A stretch of DNA of 13,756 bases from Paracoccaceae bacterium (GTDB lineage: Bacteria > Pseudomonadota > Alphaproteobacteria > Rhodobacterales > Rhodobacteraceae). The stretch is taken from the NCBI GenBank assembly GCA_009922885.1, contig RFUP01000023.1:1-13756 (forward strand). Direction: 5' to 3'. Below the pieces are notes generated by a model. The model ran no database searches. It saw nothing but the letters and a program-made list of their open reading frames with translations, and was not told the origin of the DNA. Both the position numbers and the translations under genes were made by a program. Below, one piece after another: positions 1-6,191 of this stretch; positions within the stretch are counted from its first letter, which is position 1; the number at the start of each line of letters is the position of its first letter.

Positions 1-264
1 CACCATGCCAATGCCGCGCTTGTGCGGCGGGATGTTGTTGATCGGACGACCATCGAGCAGGATCTCGCCATGTGTCGCCGTTTCGAAGCCTGCCAGCATC
101 ATCAGGCAAGTGGTCTTGCCCGAACCGGACGGGCCGAGCATCGTCAGAAACTCGCCCTTGGGCATCGAAAGGTTAAGATCTTTTACGACGAGGGTTTCAC
201 CGTCGTAGCTTTTCTGGACGCGGTCAAAAACGACAAATGCATCCGATGTATTCGAACCGGCCAA
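1..264 (-). CDS. potA: Polyamine-type ABC transporter ATP-binding protein (PotA-like), N-terminal part, runs off left edge
   Basis: The visible 88 codons are the start of an ABC ATPase of the PotA/PotG class, which would power polyamine import from the cytoplasmic face. The Walker A motif GPSGSGKTT is at residues 44-52, followed by the LAGFE segment and a DGRPINNIPPHKRGIGMV stretch typical of spermidine/putrescine ATPases. The start is a TTG at 264-262: no in-frame ATG or GTG lies between it and the upstream stop, and a GGGGAG ribosome site (plus-strand CTCCCC, 271-276) sits 6 nt before it. The Q-loop, signature, Walker B and TOBE domain lie beyond the window. It is distinct from the complete potG at 5044, so the strain has a second polyamine-type transporter next door. 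The exact substrate cannot be told from this fragment. Confidence 0.88.
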   Translation of the reverse strand, partial: MAGSNTSDAFVVFDRVQKSYDGETLVVKDLNLSMPKGEFLTMLGPSGSGKTTCLMMLAGFETATHGEILLDGRPINNIPPHKRGIGMV

Positions 265-449
265 GTGAGGCTCCCCGTGTTTTGTCCAAGCAGTCTAATG
301 CCGCTTTTTCTGGGATTTCACTAAACCGCTTCACGTAAGGTGATGCAACAGAAAGGCGACGAAAATCCGCAGATTCCGACATTCTCGGGCGTTCCGACTT
401 TTTCAGACGCGCCAAACAGCCATTCTGCCTTTTTCCGACCCGCGAAATT

Positions 450-1532
450 TCAACGCAAGGTGAGAATCCCCAGCCGGGATTCAGTTAATGAGGTAACAGC
501 CACCCTCCCGTCCGGCAGCGAAACCGCTCCCGTGGTCAGCGCGTAGGCCCCGCTCGGGTCCTGCCAAGTCCCGATCACATTGCCTCCCTCATCGAGTCGA
601 ATAATCATCCCGTGTCGTGTCGGCGCGGGCTTGATCGCATCGGGCAGGCGCAGCACCACCTTGCGCAGGAAGGGCAGGCCCGAAAGCTTGTCCATCAGCG
701 CATTCCGGGGGCTCACTAGGCCCAGCCAATAGCCGCCCGTCGTATCATTGATGTTGTCCGGAAAACCGGGAAGGTTCTCCACCTCCACCACAGGCGGCGC
801 GCTCGGGTTATCGATTTCGTAGGAAAGCACCCGGTAATTCCCGGTCTCCACCACCATCAAGAGCGATCCGTCATGGCTCACCGCCACGCCATTGGCGAAT
901 TGCAGCCCATCGGTAAAAACGTCGGTCTGGTTCGTCGCCGGATCATAGCGCAGCACCCGCCCCGAAGCGCCATGTTCGATCAGATCAAGCACCGAAGCCG
1001 GCAATGTGCCGCCATTGGCTTCTGCTCCGAAATGCGTCGAGGCATCCGAAAAATAGACCCGCCCATCCGGCGCAACATCCACATCATCCGCGTAGAGAAT
1101 CGGCACACCTGCCGCTTCCGTGGCCCGCACGCTCACGGCCCCCGCAGGTGAGACCGACAAGAGCCCGCGATAGGCATCTGCCACCCAAAGCGTGCCATCG
1201 GGGCCAAACTCCATCCCCAAAGGCCGCCCGCCCGTTTTCGCCCAAACCGTCAACGGCCCATCCAGAGGCCCCCGCAGGATCGCGCCGTCATGGCTCACGG
1301 TATACAGCAACCCATCCGGCCCAACGTCCGCGTCTTCGGGGCCAACATGCCCCGAAAGCTCTGCGAAACTCAGATCCGAAAGGCGCGTGTTCGCCTCGTA
1401 AACGTCGGTAAATCCCCGGTCTTCCGGCGCAGACCACGCCACTGGCTTGGCCTCTATCGGCCAGAGCAGGTAATACCCCAGCCCACCGGCCAGAAACCCG
1501 AGAACGATCCGCTTTACGATGCTGCCTGCCAC
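450..1532 (-). CDS. Membrane-anchored SMP-30/gluconolactonase/strictosidine-synthase-like beta-propeller protein
   Basis: This 360-residue protein has an uncleaved-looking N-terminal membrane segment (about residues 7-24) and then a six-bladed propeller of the SMP-30/strictosidine synthase-like (APMAP) type. Blade repeats with the pattern hhPDGxhhhxD recur (GPDGLLYTVS at 71, GPDGTLWVAD at 110, APDGRVYFSD at 154). The family's metal ligands are plausibly E66 (GPEDADV), N214 (FANGVAV) and D259 (GFPDNIN). The family contains lactonases and other metal-dependent hydrolases, so a periplasm-facing hydrolase is likely, but the substrate is unknown. The start is a GTG lying inside the 3' end of the upstream aminotransferase gene (19-bp overlap), with AAGGA 6 nt before it, so the two are probably translationally coupled. 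No clear terminator follows. The family call is firm; the role in amine metabolism is inferred only from linkage. Confidence 0.87.
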   Translation of the reverse strand: MAGSIVKRIVLGFLAGGLGYYLLWPIEAKPVAWSAPEDRGFTDVYEANTRLSDLSFAELSGHVGPEDADVGPDGLLYTVSHDGAILRGPLDGPLTVWAKTGGRPLGMEFGPDGTLWVADAYRGLLSVSPAGAVSVRATEAAGVPILYADDVDVAPDGRVYFSDASTHFGAEANGGTLPASVLDLIEHGASGRVLRYDPATNQTDVFTDGLQFANGVAVSHDGSLLMVVETGNYRVLSYEIDNPSAPPVVEVENLPGFPDNINDTTGGYWLGLVSPRNALMDKLSGLPFLRKVVLRLPDAIKPAPTRHGMIIRLDEGGNVIGTWQDPSGAYALTTGAVSLPDGRVAVTSLTESRLGILTLR

Positions 1533-2911
1533 AAGCCTTCCTTCTTCGCCGCTGCCATGCCTTCATCGAGGCTCTTCCAAGCCCGCTCGATCAGCGTATC
1601 AACTTCCGGTTTAGAAATCACCAGCGGCGGAGAAATAATCATGCGGTCGCCGACATGGCGCATCACAAGGCTGTTCGCGAAGCAGCGTTCCCGGCAAAGA
1701 TACCCCACCGTGCCTGCCTCCGAAGCAAACTTCGCGCGGCTTTCCTTATGCGGCGTGAGCGCGAGCGATCCCATCATGCCAACGATCTTCGCTTCGCCCA
1801 CCATGGGATGCTCCACCATCTTTTCCCATTTTTCCTTGAGATATGGTGCCGTTTCATTCCGCACCCGCTCGACGATCTTTTCGTCCTGCAGAATGCGGAT
1901 GTTCTCCAGTGCCACGGCCGCCGCCACCGGATGCGCGTTGTAGGTATAGCCGTGGTTGAACTCGCAAGCGCCGATCACCGCCGCCACCTCGTCACACACC
2001 AAAGATGCGCCCATCGGCTGATAGCCCGAGGTCAGGCCCTTTGCGATGGTCATGATATGCGGCTTCCAACCCACGGTTTCCGAGCCGAACCAGTTCCCTG
2101 TCCGCCCGAAGCCACAGATCACCTCGTCGGCGATCAGGAGGATTTCATACTTGTCGCAAATGCGCTGGATTTCCGGCCAGTATGTTTCCGGCGGCACGAT
2201 CACACCGCCCGCACCCTGCACCGGCTCCGCGATGAACGCCGCCACATTGTCTTCGCCCAGATCGTGGATGGCCTGCTCCAACTGGCGCGCACGCTCAAGC
2301 CCGAACTCTTCAGGGCTCATCTTGCCGCCTTCGGCCCACCAGTTCGGCTGGTCGATATGATGAACCCCGGCAATCGGCAGCCCGCCCTGCTCGTGCATCG
2401 GGGTCATGCCGCCAAGGCTCGCCCCGCCGATGGTCGAGCCGTGATAGGCATTCTTGCGGCTAATGATGATCTGCTTCGAAGGCTTGCCTTTTTGCGCCCA
2501 ATAAACCCGCGCCATGCGGATATTGGTATCGTTCGCTTCCGAACCCGAGCCCGCGTAGAACACATGGTTCAGATCACCCGGCGCAACTTCTGCCAGCTTC
2601 GCCGAAAGCGCGATCGCGGGCACGTGGGTGGTCATGAAGAAGGTGTTATAATAGGGCAGCTCGCGCATCTGCTTGGCCGCCACATCCGCCATTTCCGTGC
2701 GCCCGTAGCCAATGTTCATGCACCACAGGCCCGCCATACCGTCGAGGATGCGGTTGCCGTCGCTATCGGTCAGCCAGCACCCCTCACCTCGGGTAATCAC
2801 ACGCGCACCACGCGCCGCCAATTTCTCCTGCGTCGAGAACGGGTGCATGTGATGCGCCGCATCGAGAGCCTGCAATTCAGCGGTCGGCAGTTGGCTGGAG
2901 ATCGTCACCAT
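1514..2911 (-). CDS. spuC: Class III omega-aminotransferase, SpuC-like (putrescine/diamine:pyruvate aminotransferase)
   Basis: A 465-residue, full-length PLP fold-type I enzyme. It would move an amino group from putrescine or a similar amine to pyruvate in the cytoplasm, giving 4-aminobutanal and alanine. Visible family features are AGLWCMN with W63, the cofactor phosphate-binding GSGSEA at 121-126, NAYHGST at 154-160, D262 in ADEVICGFGRTG, and the Schiff-base lysine K291 in TIAKGLTSGY. The sequence runs colinear with what I recall of Pseudomonas SpuC throughout, including the C-terminal MIISPPLVI. The ATG start is preceded by GAGGTG at 5 nt spacing. It is the first gene of a two-gene operon with the propeller protein and faces the potFGHI import operon across gntR, which supports an amine substrate. 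Related enzymes use beta-alanine, GABA or aromatic amines, so the exact donor is inferred. Confidence 0.85.
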   Translation of the reverse strand: MVTISSQLPTAELQALDAAHHMHPFSTQEKLAARGARVITRGEGCWLTDSDGNRILDGMAGLWCMNIGYGRTEMADVAAKQMRELPYYNTFFMTTHVPAIALSAKLAEVAPGDLNHVFYAGSGSEANDTNIRMARVYWAQKGKPSKQIIISRKNAYHGSTIGGASLGGMTPMHEQGGLPIAGVHHIDQPNWWAEGGKMSPEEFGLERARQLEQAIHDLGEDNVAAFIAEPVQGAGGVIVPPETYWPEIQRICDKYEILLIADEVICGFGRTGNWFGSETVGWKPHIMTIAKGLTSGYQPMGASLVCDEVAAVIGACEFNHGYTYNAHPVAAAVALENIRILQDEKIVERVRNETAPYLKEKWEKMVEHPMVGEAKIVGMMGSLALTPHKESRAKFASEAGTVGYLCRERCFANSLVMRHVGDRMIISPPLVISKPEVDTLIERAWKSLDEGMAAAKKEGLWQAAS

Positions 2912-2941
2912 GGGGTCACCTCATCATGGAAAGAATATGGA

Positions 2942-2989
2942 GGCGCCCTCACCGGGCACCTGAACCTGCACCCAGAATATGATCAAATT
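2942..2989. promoter_or_regulatory. Candidate operators in front of the aminotransferase operon (TGATCA palindrome and GCCC-N5-GGGC dyad)
   Basis: Two dyads overlap or follow the predicted promoter. AATATGATCAAATT (2976-2989) is a 14-bp palindrome with one mismatched pair, covering the -10 box and spacer. GGCGCCC-TCACC-GGGCACC (2942-2960) has 6 of 7 arm positions paired and lies in the presumed leader. AGAATATG also occurs twice, 42 bp apart (2932 and 2974). Both dyad types recur in the gntR-potF intergenic region, so they are candidate sites for the GntR protein. Short GC-rich dyads can arise by chance. Confidence 0.35.
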
Positions 2990-3001
2990 ATGCGAAGTCA
3001 A
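2974..3001 (-). promoter_or_regulatory. Predicted sigma-70 promoter of the aminotransferase operon
   Basis: On the minus strand TTGACT (3001-2996) is followed after 16 nt by TATTCT (2979-2974), matching the consensus at 5/6 and 4/6 positions. It begins just after the gntR stop codon, so the aminotransferase operon need not depend on gntR transcription. The spacer contains the palindrome TGATCA directly against the -10 box, a natural place for a repressor to bind. Predicted from sequence only. Confidence 0.55.
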
Positions 3002-3006
3002 TCGAA

Positions 3007-3702
3007 TCAGGGGGCTTTTGCCTCACCCAAAACAGTGCGGATAACTTCCATTCCCTGCACCACATCCTCTTCCATGGCGCGCGCCACTTCAGCGACGTCC
3101 CCAGCGCGCAATCCGGCGATCGCTTCCTTGTGGCGGTCCGGCACATTCTGGGTTCCGACGCGCCCGCAAACCACCCGCAGCGATGGCCCAAATCGAAGCC
3201 AAAGCCCTTCGGCCAAAGAGGCCAGAATCGGGGCCGCTGCCATCTCGTAGAGCGCAGTATGGAATCTGTGGTTTTCCGTGAGATAGCCACGCACGTCACC
3301 GCGTTGGATCGCTGCGTCCAGCGCTGCGTCGATCGCTTCGAGACGATCCGCATCACCCGCCTTGGCCCGCGCCGCACCGCGCCGCGCCAACTCGGCCTCG
3401 ATCGTTTTCCGGACGAGAATCAGTTCGTCGATATTTTCGGCATCAAGCACCGGAACCGTCACACGGCGGTTTCCCTGGAACACCAATGCCCCTTCCGCCG
3501 TCAGCCGCCGGATCGCTTCGCGCACCGGTGTCATCCCAGCCTGAAGGTCCGCCGTTAGCCCTTGGATGGTCACAGCCTGCCCCGGCACGAGTTCACCGTG
3601 TAAAATAAGGGCTCTCAGCCGACGATAAACGGCTTCGTGTTCCGGCATCCGCGCGAATTCGGTGGTCTCAGAACTCTCTTTTTGTGCTGCTTTTACGCTC
3701 AT
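3007..3702 (-). CDS. GntR-family transcriptional regulator, FadR/FCD subfamily
   Basis: A 231-residue regulator: an N-terminal GntR winged helix (about residues 20-85, with EHEAVYRRLRALI and MTPVREAIRRLTAEGAL as the recognition region) and a C-terminal all-helical FCD ligand-binding domain (about 93-215). FCD domains usually bind a metal and a carboxylate through an Asp/Asn and three His residues. Here N144, H148 and H191 fit, but the last position, normally His in an MxxH pattern, appears to be D213. The start chosen is the ATG beginning MSVKAA. An upstream in-frame extension of 44 codons looks non-coding and would cover the promoter region of the divergent potF gene. No strong ribosome site precedes the chosen ATG. 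It is divergent from potF and upstream of the aminotransferase, so it is the likely local regulator of both operons. The effector, probably the amine or a catabolite, is not known. Confidence 0.88.
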   Translation of the reverse strand: MSVKAAQKESSETTEFARMPEHEAVYRRLRALILHGELVPGQAVTIQGLTADLQAGMTPVREAIRRLTAEGALVFQGNRRVTVPVLDAENIDELILVRKTIEAELARRGAARAKAGDADRLEAIDAALDAAIQRGDVRGYLTENHRFHTALYEMAAAPILASLAEGLWLRFGPSLRVVCGRVGTQNVPDRHKEAIAGLRAGDVAEVARAMEEDVVQGMEVIRTVLGEAKAP

Positions 3703-3784
3703 CTGTCCGGTTTTTCTTCCATTCCCAGCGCCAAGATAAAAGCCATCCTTGCCAGAGCGGCCCCACCATGAAAACAATACGCCA

Positions 3785-3841
3785 TTGCCCAGCAAGGGCA
3801 ACTTGATCAAAATTGGCGCAACCCCCCTTGCCACTCAAGGG
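3785..3841. promoter_or_regulatory. gntR-potF divergent control region with a cluster of inverted repeats
   Basis: Four dyads are packed into 57 bp: TTGCCC-AGCAA-GGGCAA (3785-3801), TTGATCAA (3803-3810), TTG-GCG-CAA (3813-3821) and CCCTTG-CCACT-CAAGGG (3825-3841). The first and last are both perfect 6-5-6 palindromes with centres 40 bp apart, close to four helical turns. The TGATCA core and the GCCC-N5-GGGC dyad are shared with the aminotransferase control region. CCTTGCCA also recurs at 3747 and 3826. A weak minus-strand promoter for gntR can be read as TTGCCC (3801-3796), 16 nt, TATTGT (3779-3774); I find no convincing -10 box for potF. These are likely binding sites for the GntR protein, but that is inference. 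Confidence 0.45.
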
Positions 3842-3865
3842 AAAAGTCCAAAGGAGACAACAGGG

Positions 3866-4948
3866 ATGACCAGCAAACTGCTGACCACCGTTGCCGCGCT
3901 TGCGCTCGCATCGGCCGCCGCTGCCGAAGAAGTGCGTGTTTATAACTGGTCCGACTATATCGACGAGGCCCTTCTGGCCAAGTTCGAAGCCGAGACCGGC
4001 ATCAAGCTGATCTACGACGTGTTCGATTCGAACGAAGTGCTCGAAACCAAGCTCCTTGCAGGCGGTTCCGGCTATGACGTCGTGGTTCCCACCGGCACCT
4101 TCCTGCAGCGCCAGATCGCGGCAGGCGCCTTCCAGAAGCTCGACAAGTCGAAGCTCGCCAACTACGGCAACCTCTGGGACGTGATCTCCGAACGCGCCGC
4201 CAAGTATGACGCCGGCAACGAATACGCCATCAACTACATGTGGGGCACCACCGGTATCGGCGTGAACGTCGGCAAGGTGAAAGAGATCCTCGGCGATGAC
4301 GCGCCCGTCGACAGCCTCGCGCTGATCTTCGATCCGGCCAATGCCGAAAAGCTCGCCGCCTGCGGCATCCACATGCTCGACGCGCCGGATGAAGTCATCC
4401 CGGCCACGCTCAAGTTCCTCGGCGAAGATCCCGACAGCCAAGACGCCGCCGTGATCGCAAAGACCGAAGCAGTCCTGATGGGCGTGCGTCCGCACATCCA
4501 GAAGTTCAACTCGTCCGAATACATCAATGCGCTCGCCAACGGCGACATCTGCGTGGCGTTCGGCTGGTCCGGCGACATTCTGCAAGCGCGTGACCGCGCC
4601 GCAGAAGCCAACAACGGCGTAGAGATCGAGTACAACGCTCCGAAAGAAGGCGCGCTGATGTGGTTCGACATGATGGCGATCCCGGTCGACGCACCGAACG
4701 CCGAAGGCGCCCACAAGTTCCTCGACTTCATCATGAACGCCGAGAACATGGCTGCTGCTTCGAACTACGTCTATTACGCCAACGGCAACAAGGCCTCGCA
4801 AGAGTTCCTCGCCGAGGACGTGATCGGCGATCCGGCGATCTACCCGTCGGAAGAGGCGCTCCAGAACCTCTACACCAAGTCGCCCTACGACACCAAACTC
4901 CAGCGGACCGTGACCCGTCTCTGGACCAAGGTGAAGTCCGGCACCTGA
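3866..4948 (+). CDS. potF: Putrescine-binding periplasmic protein of ABC importer (PotF)
   Basis: A 360-residue extracellular solute-binding protein with a signal peptide (hydrophobic 5-19, cleavage likely after A20, AAA|EE). It would capture putrescine in the periplasm and deliver it to PotGHI. It is colinear with E. coli PotF as I recall it: VYNWSDYI near the mature N-terminus (W28, S29, D30), YDVFDSNEVLETKL, MWGTTGIGVN, W234 and D237 in GWSGD, D268, Y304 in VYYANGNKA and the terminal WTKVKSG. These equal PotF ligand residues W37/S38/D39, W244, D247, D278 and Y314 with a constant 9-10 residue offset. Oddities are W266 where PotF has F276, and TGT (76-78) where PotF has SAS. The ATG start has AAGGAG 9 nt upstream, and the in-frame extension before it lacks a signal peptide. 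It is first in the operon and followed by a hairpin. Confidence 0.93.
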   Translation: MTSKLLTTVAALALASAAAAEEVRVYNWSDYIDEALLAKFEAETGIKLIYDVFDSNEVLETKLLAGGSGYDVVVPTGTFLQRQIAAGAFQKLDKSKLANYGNLWDVISERAAKYDAGNEYAINYMWGTTGIGVNVGKVKEILGDDAPVDSLALIFDPANAEKLAACGIHMLDAPDEVIPATLKFLGEDPDSQDAAVIAKTEAVLMGVRPHIQKFNSSEYINALANGDICVAFGWSGDILQARDRAAEANNGVEIEYNAPKEGALMWFDMMAIPVDAPNAEGAHKFLDFIMNAENMAAASNYVYYANGNKASQEFLAEDVIGDPAIYPSEEALQNLYTKSPYDTKLQRTVTRLWTKVKSGT

Positions 4949-4957
4949 TGCCAAATC

Positions 4958-4982
4958 GGCCCGCGCTCTCAAGGCGCGGGCC
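4958..4982 (+). terminator. Intercistronic hairpin after potF (partial terminator or mRNA stabiliser)
   Basis: GGCCCGCGC (4958-4966) and GCGCGGGCC (4974-4982) form a perfect 9-bp GC stem with a 7-nt loop, 9 nt after the potF stop. The downstream bases are TTCCTTC rather than a clean T-run, so read-through into potG is likely. Such hairpins after the binding-protein gene commonly let the binding protein be made in excess over the membrane components. Confidence 0.7.
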
Positions 4983-5043
4983 TTCCTTCAAGGAGGCTCC
5001 AAGACCTCCACAAGCCAACATAACCTGACAGGGGCACTGTACG

Positions 5044-6180
5044 ATGGCCGTTCCCGTTTTCGCGCCTTGGGATGATCCGACCCAAAAGCCGTTGATCCAG
5101 TTCAAAGGCGTCACGAAGCGCTTTGGCGACTTCACCGCCATCGACAACCAGACCCTCGATATCTACACCCGCGAATTCTTCGCCCTGCTCGGCCCTTCGG
5201 GTTGCGGCAAGACCACGATGATGCGGATGCTCGCCGGTTTCGAACAACCCACCGAAGGCCAGATCCTTATCGGCGGCAAAGACATGAAGGGCGTGCCCCC
5301 GAACGAGCGTGAAGTGAACATGATGTTCCAGAGCTACGCGCTCTTCCCGCATCTCTCGGTCTGGGAAAACATCGCCTTTGGCTTGCGCCGTATGAACCAG
5401 TCGAAAGACGTTCTCGAAGCGCGCGTCGAAGAGATGCTCCGCCTCACCCGCCTCACCAAGTTTGCCAAGCGTAAACCGCACCAGATTTCCGGCGGCCAAC
5501 GCCAGCGCGTGGCCCTCGCCCGCTCGCTCGCCCGCGCCCCCAAACTCCTCCTACTCGACGAACCCCTTGGCGCGCTCGACAAGAAGCTGCGCGAGGAAAC
5601 CCAGTTCGAACTGATGGATATTCAGGAGAAAACCGGCACCACCTTCGTGATCGTGACCCACGATCAGGAAGAGGCCATGACCGTCGCCTCCCGCATCGCC
5701 GTGATGGACGAAGGCCGCGTCATTCAGGTCGCCACGCCCTCGAATATCTACGAAGCTCCGAACTCCGTCTACGTGGCCGATTTCATCGGCGACGTGAACA
5801 TCATCGAAGGCGCCGCCAAACGTGCGGGCGATGGCTATGACATCACTTGGGCCGAAGGCGTGGCCCCGCTCCACACCCGCAAGGAAGAAGGCGAACTGAT
5901 CGCCATTCCCGACGGCGGCAAAGCCTATCTCGCCATCCGCCCCGAGAAAGTGGCGATCCACACCGAGAAGCCCCAAGGCATGACCAACGCCGTGCAAGGC
6001 CGCATCATCGACGTGGCCTATCTCGGCAACCTCTCCACCTATCACGTGCGCCTCGCGAACGGCACGATGGTGCGCGCCCAAACCGCCAACACCCGCCGCC
6101 TCGCACTTCGCCCCTTCACTTGGGAAGACGAGGTCTGGCTCTCCTGGACCGATACAGCCGCCATTCTTCTGGCCGAATAA
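5044..6180 (+). CDS. potG: Putrescine ABC transporter ATP-binding protein (PotG)
   Basis: A full-length 378-residue importer ATPase. Visible motifs are Walker A GPSGCGKTT (50-58), Q-loop Q96 in MMFQSYALFPH, signature SGGQRQR (149-155), Walker B LLLLDEP with D172 and E173, D-loop GALD, and the H-loop H206 in VTHDQEE. The C-terminal third (about 240-378) is the TOBE-type regulatory domain, with AIRPEKVAI near residue 300. The N-terminal MAVPVFAPWDDP lead and length fit PotG better than PotA. The ATG is preceded by AGGGG at about 9 nt, and the potF hairpin lies between the two genes. It hydrolyses ATP to drive putrescine uptake through PotH-PotI. The stop is 11 nt before the potH start, so the genes are co-transcribed. 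Confidence 0.93.
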   Translation: MAVPVFAPWDDPTQKPLIQFKGVTKRFGDFTAIDNQTLDIYTREFFALLGPSGCGKTTMMRMLAGFEQPTEGQILIGGKDMKGVPPNEREVNMMFQSYALFPHLSVWENIAFGLRRMNQSKDVLEARVEEMLRLTRLTKFAKRKPHQISGGQRQRVALARSLARAPKLLLLDEPLGALDKKLREETQFELMDIQEKTGTTFVIVTHDQEEAMTVASRIAVMDEGRVIQVATPSNIYEAPNSVYVADFIGDVNIIEGAAKRAGDGYDITWAEGVAPLHTRKEEGELIAIPDGGKAYLAIRPEKVAIHTEKPQGMTNAVQGRIIDVAYLGNLSTYHVRLANGTMVRAQTANTRRLALRPFTWEDEVWLSWTDTAAILLAE

Positions 6181-6191
6181 GGGAGGCGAGA

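Noticed and set aside
1655..3250. 531-codon open frame on the plus strand across the aminotransferase and gntR
   Set aside because: Arg/His-rich antisense shadow running over two well-supported genes and their control region.
3703..3834. N-terminal extension of the GntR protein by 44 residues
   Set aside because: It would cover the dyad-rich divergent control region, and the winged helix needs no such lead in this family.
3668..4972. 434-codon open frame on the minus strand across potF
   Set aside because: It is antisense to a clear PotF protein, has low-complexity Val/Gly/Glu-rich composition and no recognisable motif; a GC-rich codon shadow.
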